A model generated the notes under the pieces. That model saw only the letters and a program-made list of their open reading frames with translations. It did no database searches and was not told the origin of the DNA. From the NCBI GenBank assembly GCA_949358305.1, contig OX442319.1, positions 992,001 through 1,056,000 of the forward strand: a stretch of DNA of 64,000 bases, given 5' to 3'. This DNA is from Strigamia acuminata (Eukaryota > Arthropoda > Chilopoda > Geophilomorpha > Linotaeniidae). The translations under genes were made by a program, and so were the position numbers. Below, in pieces: positions 58,561 through 64,000 of this stretch; the stretch's first letter is position 1, and the number at the start of each line of letters is the position of its first letter.

Positions 58561-58908
58561 AAATTGTCACTTTTAGAACACCAAAAAATCAGCAAACTGC
58601 CTGTTTTGCGAAATTGAAGTGAGGAAAAAATGGCTGCCGCATCAATGTGCTCAACGCATATGGTTAAGATTAGAAAAACTCATTTCTGCTAAAACGCGAT
58701 ATGGATCTGCGTTTACGTTTAGTCGTTTCTCTAGCACGAAACTAACATCTACGGGAAATTATGTCACCCGTATAGACACGAAACGATAGAAACTAGGCGT
58801 TTTAGAGTTTTTGAATGAATGCAACTAGTATCTATTATTTTTACAGTTAGGGGGTATTATAGAGCATGTGTTTGAACACAAAAACATTTGTTTTGGAAGA
58901 TTAAAATT

Positions 58909-59595
58909 TCCAGGTCGCATCACTTCATCGAATCCCGTTTCATCAAATTCTAATTTTTTACCATTTTTTGAAATGTGGGAAAACGAGGGTCGTTTCATCA
59001 AATTTAAATTCCGCTCGGTATGTTTCATCGAATTTTCGGCCATCATCGGGAAAGTTTTTCACGTGGCTACGTGGTTATACTCTGGCCATGTGTAAGTTTG
59101 GCCTAACTCCGAGCCTCATAACTCACTTTGTGCTGCCACCAGAGTTTATTGCTTGCTTCTTCCAGAAACCAAAACAATTTTGAAATTTATTATTGATTGT
59201 TAAGTCTGAAACAAAATGGATACCAGTAACTCCAGCAGTTGGATCTATTTTCTGGTATCACTACACTAGAGAAAAGGCTCGGAGTTAGGCCAAACTTACA
59301 CATGGCCAGAGTATAGGTTAGGTTGTTTTAGGTTGTGTTAGGTCAGGTTAGGTTAGGTCAGGTTAGGTTAGGTCAGGTTAGGTTAGGTTAGGTCAGGTAA
59401 GGTTAGGTAAGGTTAGGTCAGGTTAGGTAAGGTCAGGTTAGGTTAGGTCAGGTTAGGTCAGGTCAGGATAAGTTCGGTTTTTGGAATTTTTTACTGTACC
59501 GTTTTATCGAAAATATTGAAAAATGGTACGTTTCATCGAAAAAAAACCCGTCATTTTATGAAACGGGATTCCATGAAGTGACCCGACTTCTAAAA
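58909..59595. mobile_element. inverted-repeat element with TTAGG-like core
   Basis: Outer ends GGTCGCATCACTTCATCGAA and the inverse of CATGAAGTGACCCGACTTC are joined by CCCGTTTCATC and its inverse. A second inverted pair (GGCCATGTGTAAGTTTGGCC at 59085 and its inverse at 59286) sits inside. The TTAGG/TCAGG array follows the second pair. Confidence 0.72.
59319..59470 (+). repeat. interstitial (TTAGG)n/(TCAGG)n array
   Basis: About 28 pentamers, mostly GTTAG and GTCAG in mixed order with occasional GTAAG. TTAGG is the common arthropod telomere repeat. The array is impure and inside a transposon-like element, so it is not a chromosome end. Confidence 0.9.
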
Positions 59596-60033
59596 TTTCA
59601 TCTGAACAATTGTAAAAAAATGTTTGTCTAATTCCCCCCTCATTTTTTTTTAAATGTGGTGATATTGGACTATCCTTTAAATTTAAGTACTAGTATATCC
59701 TAGAAAAAAATTATTCAATCTCAACTACTGGCAGTGATAGTTCTAATAAAACAGAATATTGTTAGTCAAGAGCAGAAAATATGAGCATGAATCAAATTTA
59801 GTTGAGGTGAATGAAGAAAATGAGAAAGAGACAAATAAGCATCGGAATTAACAAGAATTACGTGGAGAAATGGAGACTGACCAGGAAACAAACAATATGA
59901 AAGGCAGAGTTCTATCAAGAAAATTTTTCAAGGCCAGAGTGACAACATGTGTGAAAATCCAAGATAGTGGCACCCAGGGTTTGAGTCAGCCAGTGAGTTT
60001 TCAACATTTTTGCAGTGCTTATGGTGAATTCAG

Positions 60034-60261
60034 CTATACGCAAAACCACCCCAACGTTGATCTATTTCAGCCGGTTTACGCCTAACTGTTTACTGTGTTC
60101 TACTATGCGGAAAAGTAGTTCTGTGTCAAAGCATCACCTTTGACAATGTTGGTAATCGAGCACAATGTCTGGAGTTCGATTACAATTCTGGGGTTTTGGA
60201 CTACTTTTTTGTGCCACTACACCAGTGAAATAGATCAACGTTGGAGTGGTTTTGAGTATAG
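60034..60261. mobile_element. small inverted-repeat element
   Basis: CTATACGCAAAACCACCCCA at the left is inverted at the right (TGGAGTGGTTTTGAGTATAG); the arms continue through CAACGTTGATCTATTTCA. The loop is non-coding. Confidence 0.65.
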
Positions 60262-60679
60262 TGTTATCAACGAGGAAGCGCCCTTAATAGTACAGTGGTT
60301 GCACATACTAAATTTAGTGTGTATTTTGTGTCAATAAACGACATTTTTCAAAGACACTTAGAGGAACTGACTTGTGAGTTGTAGTGAGCAGTTTGTTGGT
60401 TTGGAGCATCACAGTGCTAGAAAACGAGTTCGTATCCCGTGGCGTGATTCAGTTTATGCAGTTTTTAACTTGAAGACAACATTGAAGAGAAGATTTGAAC
60501 TTTATTTGAATTTTTGCCAAAATTTAGTATTATTTTTCATAATTTTGATTGTGAATAGAATAAGTACTAACTTAATTTTATGAGCTTTACTAACCAATAT
60601 GACACTGCACTTAGTCACATTTATAAGCATAAGACATTATTTGAGTGAATTGTAGGCGTTTTTGCATAATTTTTGGGCA

Positions 60680-60793
60680 TTATGGAAGAAGATAAGTCTG
60701 CTAGATAAGTGACTTTGCTGAACAAGACGAATTATTCAAGTTGGAAGGACAAGATAAAAGTTATTTTGATGGATAGGGGTTGTTGGGATTTCA
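60680..60793 (+). pseudogene. Ty1/copia-like gag start
   Basis: The ATG at 60680 reads MEEDKSAR, a stop, then VTLLNKTNYSSWKDKIKVIL up to CWDFI, the usual opening of copia gag (NYxxW block). It is cut at 60794 by the large mariner-ended element. The protease part of the same retroelement resumes at 62183. Confidence 0.7.
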
Positions 60794-60795
60794 TA

Positions 60796-62185
60796 CCAGG
60801 TGGCCCACATAAAACCGGCCCCACAATACAAGAAGGGCAAAGAAGGATGTCTCAAAAAAATGTATACACACACAAAATTAAATATACATAGATCATTAAC
60901 TGTGGACAAGGTAGTTTAATTAACGTTTCTGGTGCAGTTTTTTTCCGCTCTTTCGTTTGGTGTTTAGTTTTTGACTATCCAAGCTTTTGTTCTCCAGATA
61001 TTTGCGATTTTAATCAATCATTGCCCGAATTTGCTAAGTTCGATTGCACTAGTCATTCCTGAATTTTGTGGTACTTTTTGAATCGCTTCTATGGTACTTT
61101 TGTAGATTTCTTCAGATGTACCAGTGCAAGTTTTGTTTGATTTTATGAGATTTTGCTTGATTTTATGAGATTTTGCTTGATTTTATGAGATTTTGCTTGA
61201 TTTTATGAGATTTTGCTTGATTTTAAGAGATTTTGCTTGATTTTATGAGATTTTGCTTAATTTTATGAGATTTTGCTTGATTTTATGAGATTTTGCTTGA
61301 TTTTATGAGATTTTGCTTGATTTTATGAGATTTTGCTTGATTTTATAAGATTTTGCTTGATTTTATGAGATTTTGCTTGATTTTATGAGATTTTGCTTGA
61401 TTTTGTAAAATTATGCTTGATTTTATGAGATTTTGCTTGATTTTATGAGATTTTGCTTGATTTTATAAGATTTAATTGCTTGATTTTATGAGATTTTGCT
61501 TGATTTTAGGAGATTTTGCTTGATTTTATGAGATTTTGTAAGATTGTTCTTGATTTCGTGAGATTGTGCTTGATTTCGTGAGATTGTGCTTGATTTTGTG
61601 AGATTGTGCTTGATTTTGTGAGATTGTGCTTGATTTTGTGAGATTGTGCTTGATTTTGTGAGATTGTGCTTGTTTTTGTGCGATTGTGCTTGTTTTTGTG
61701 AGATTGTGCTTGTTTTTGTGAGATTGTGCTTGATTTTGTGAGATTGTGCTTGATTTTGTGAGATTGTGCTTGATTTTGTGAGATTTTGCTAAAGTAAAGT
61801 TGTATGGTACCAAAAAAGTGTTGCAGGTACCGTACTAGTACCACAAATTACGGTATTTTTCGAAAAATATTATGTACCTATACCGGTACCGGTACTGCTG
61901 AAGAAATACACAAAATTACCACAAATCTAAAATTCAAGTTGACTAGTGCCATCAAACTTGCAAAATTTGGAAAAATAATTGATGAAAAATGTAAATATCT
62001 CAAGAACAAACACCAAACAAACACCAAACGAAAAAGCGGAAAAAACTGCCCTAGAAAAGTCAATTAAACAAGACTGCCCACAGCAAATGATTAATGTATA
62101 TTTAATTTTGTGCATGTATACATTTTTTTTTAGTCACCCTTCGTAACCCTCCTTGTATTGTCGGGCCGGTTTTATGTGGGCTGCA
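60796..62185. mobile_element. mariner-ended element with long arms and satellite core
   Basis: The left tip CCAGGTGGCCCACATAAAAC follows TA. The right tip GGCCGGTTTTATGTGGG matches it but is truncated by a few bases. The arms of about 180-200 bp pair (TGTATACACACACAAAATTA at 60861 with TAATTTTGTGCATGTATACA at 62103). Between them lies a 20-bp satellite. The tips match the 1269-2495 mariner. It sits inside a copia relic, between gag and protease. Confidence 0.82.
61126..61795 (+). repeat. 20-bp satellite, two sub-blocks, about 33 copies
   Basis: From 61126 to about 61535 the unit is GATTTTATGAGATTTTGCTT. From about 61545 to 61790 it is GATTTTGTGAGATTGTGCTT. The switch is abrupt, with two short indel copies at 61400-61490. 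Minus-strand frames rich in Lys-His-Asn-Leu-Thr are translations of it. Confidence 0.95.
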
Positions 62186-62610
62186 ACGAGTCAGCTGCAA
62201 CGAGTCATATTTGTAAGCAAAGAGAGCTGTTTAATACTTTTAGAGAAGTTCAAAATGGATCCGTCTATTTAGCGGTGGAAAAGACCTCAACGCCTATCAG
62301 TGGAATTGGAGACATAACTCAAACTTTTATTATTAAATATGAGCAAAGAAGACTTAATACTTTTAAAAACGTATTCTATCCTCCGACAATGAGGAGAAAT
62401 TTGTTATCAGCACCAAAATGGATGATGCTGATATTAAAACAATAATGGGCGATGGAAGGGCAACCTTTTACATGCCTGATTGGAAGGATAAGCTTTTTTC
62501 AGCGGAAAGAAGAGGGGATTTGTATTTTATAACACCGAATCCACCTGCGAATGCTGGTTACTTCAGTTCAACCGCTGTCCCTGTGTACTTCCCCAATTGT
62601 TCCGAAAACA
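62183..62610 (+). pseudogene. Ty1/copia-like protease/pol fragment
   Basis: The frame reads ESAATSHICKQRELFNTF, with the DSxATSH-type aspartic protease site (the Asp is changed to Glu), then SGIGDI and NLLSAPK, the usual end of copia protease. After a one-base shift it continues with MDDADIKTIMG and WKDKLFSAERRGDLYFI. GCTGCAACGAGTC is duplicated at the left edge where the mariner-ended element stops. Confidence 0.75.
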
Positions 62611-62760
62611 CTTCGGCATGTTGCTGAATTAATTCTTGCAAATTTTTCTCAACCGATAGTGTATTGATGTTCACACTTTGTGGTGACCCTGATTTTATTC
62701 CGCCTAAAATCATCGTCCCCACTGAAATAATTATGTAATTAATTATTTAATGTGGCACAC

Positions 62761-62836
62761 CAGGGCCGTTTTGACCTATGAGGCAAAGAGGCGGCCGCCT
62801 CAGGGCGGCACACTGACAGGGGCGGCAATTTTGGCA

Positions 62837-62881
<45 letters not shown>

Positions 62882-62923
62882 CCCAAAAATATTTTCGGAC
62901 GTATTCAAAAAAAAGTTTTTTTT

Positions 62924-62954
<31 letters not shown>

Positions 62955-63011
62955 GGGGGGCGGCATTTTTAATGCTCGCCTCACCACAGATATTTCCTAG
63001 GAACGGCCCTG
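62761..63011. mobile_element. hAT MITE with poly-A/poly-T core, perfect TSD
   Basis: CAGGGCCGTTTTGACC at the left and GAACGGCCCTG at the right, flanked by TGGCACAC on both sides (62753-62760, 63012-63019). GCGGCCGCCTCAGGGCGGCA is subterminal. The core is an A-run (about 62838-62877) facing a T-run (about 62917-62940) and then G-runs, a natural hairpin. The Lys- and Phe-run frames here are artefacts. Confidence 0.9.
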
Positions 63012-63089
63012 TGGCACACGCCAAAAGTGTGACTTGAGAGCGGAAATCCCTCAGGCACACTTTACCCTCTTTTGGGTTAAAACATTACA

Positions 63090-63770
63090 TCAGAGTGATG
63101 ATGATGATGTAATACATCCTGTATTGCACCAGAATCATCACTCTACGCACATTTCATGCGCAGGACCAGAGAGTGCATAAAAGCCCCAAATTTTGGGGGC
63201 GAACTCACTCTCGACCACATCACCAACAAGAACACAACATCACTGCTATGAAAAGGATTCAAAACCCGTTACTTCAAGTATTGATAGTGTTAGTTTGGTG
63301 AGTTGAGATTCATTCTGCTGTTTCCACTGTATTATCGGTGGAACCAGCCTCATTTGCGCTTTGCGTGTAACCGCCATCGTCGGTTACCCGCACTTACACG
63401 AATCTCGGGTAACGCCCGAGAAAACCGCTCACTACCGGTTATTGTGAGTCTCGTCCGACTTGTTCCGAGACTCATCGTTGCTGGCATAGCACCAACGTTT
63501 GCCCGTGAACCATCGTAGAGACTGTGGACCACCGTGAGCTTTCCTCCGGAGTCCGCAGTTGAAGCCATCGTACGAGCGGCGGAATTTGTATCGGCAAGTT
63601 CGTCTCGCCATTTTTGGTGTACGTGACAAACTCTGTCGCGCGCCAAAATAAAGCCTTTGTTTGCCGAGAGCATTGTCGCTCTCGTTATATTTCCTTTCCT
63701 TTTCATTCCCTGTTTAATTATTAATCAACATTAATATTAATATCATATTTATTGTAATTCCACGAATAAA
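63090..63770 (+). promoter_or_regulatory. GC-richer block with promoter-like features, possible LTR
   Basis: Base composition shifts upward from about 63150 to 63680. GCATAAAAGCCCC (63175-63187) could be a TATA box and AATAAAGC (63645-63652) a poly-A signal, an LTR-like arrangement. The ATGATGATGATGTAATACATCCTG at 63096 could be near its start. No second copy is in the window. A housekeeping promoter is the alternative. Confidence 0.35.
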
Positions 63771-64000
63771 GTTTGTTTGTATTTTTATTCTATTCAAACG
63801 GCAGTTTTCATTCCATTAAAATTACCCCTAGACACTATTTTTACAGGCACTAGAGTTTAAGTCCTATCAACGGCAGCTCAATTGTATTTTACAGGTCGAA
63901 AACCCGGAGACGCAACAACTTCAAACTGTATCCGTCCTTGTAGAAGTGGTTTGCTTCTCTGCAGCGTCCGAGAGTTCACTCATAATTACTTGCAAACCAA

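Noticed and set aside
59319-59470. A true telomere
   Set aside because: The array is impure, short, flanked by unique sequence on both sides and lies inside an inverted-repeat element.
61506-61844. Two overlapping minus-strand frames with Lys-His-Asn-Leu-Thr repeats
   Set aside because: They translate the 20-bp satellite; a repeat with no stop in several frames gives long frames without coding function.
62739-63037. Frames with long Lys or Phe runs
   Set aside because: They are translations of the A- and T-runs in the hAT MITE.

Overview
The window is nuclear DNA of an invertebrate animal, most likely an arthropod. The genes have spliced GT-AG introns, mostly about 60-1000 bp. One gene is a clear allatostatin-C/somatostatin-type receptor of the protostome kind, and TTAGG-like arrays (the arthropod telomere unit) are present. 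The DNA is AT-rich and dense with transposon relics. I cannot name the species.

Only three genes can be defended, all in the right half. (1) 37.4-47.1 kb, minus strand: an orthologue of TMEM94, a P-type-ATPase-like membrane protein. I assembled 26 exons in one continuous frame (about 1267 residues); the last roughly 90-100 residues are not securely placed. (2) 47.68-50.26 kb, plus strand: a six-exon leucine-rich-repeat protein of about 685 residues, head-to-head with TMEM94 across about 575 bp that probably holds a bidirectional promoter. (3) 55.54-56.79 kb, minus strand: a complete allatostatin-C receptor (416 residues) in one coding exon, probably preceded by a 5' UTR intron.

The rest is mobile-element debris, much of it nested. 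Coding relics: pogo-like transposases (start of window and 24.7 kb), a nearly whole but frameshifted mariner-like element with TA-flanked inverted termini (1.27-2.50 kb), Ty1/copia gag and protease pieces (0.5-0.96, 60.7, 62.2 kb) and Ty3/gypsy pol pieces (15.5-16.6 and 33.1-34.1 kb). Non-coding relics: many short inverted-repeat elements. Eight hAT-type elements have 8-bp target duplications (4.14, 11.6, 20.25, 29.07, 53.4 and 62.76 kb perfect; 3.66 and 39.05 kb one mismatch). A ninth at 36.8 kb has a 6/8 match, and one at 50.34 kb has a perfect 9-bp direct repeat. TA-flanked foldback elements lie at 4.98, 26.15, 30.5, 38.98 and 54.3 kb, and Tigger-like and CCGTA-ended elements at 12-13, 17.9, 27.4 and 42 kb.

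The most striking pattern is structural. Inverted-repeat elements that seem to belong to unrelated superfamilies repeatedly carry a tandem array as their core: a 20-bp satellite at 61.1-61.8 kb, a 20-bp minisatellite at 53.8 kb, TTAGG/TCAGG at 59.3 kb, and roughly 30-bp arrays at 4.2, 12.3, 29.3 and 39.2 kb. From 0 to 37 kb I find no host gene.
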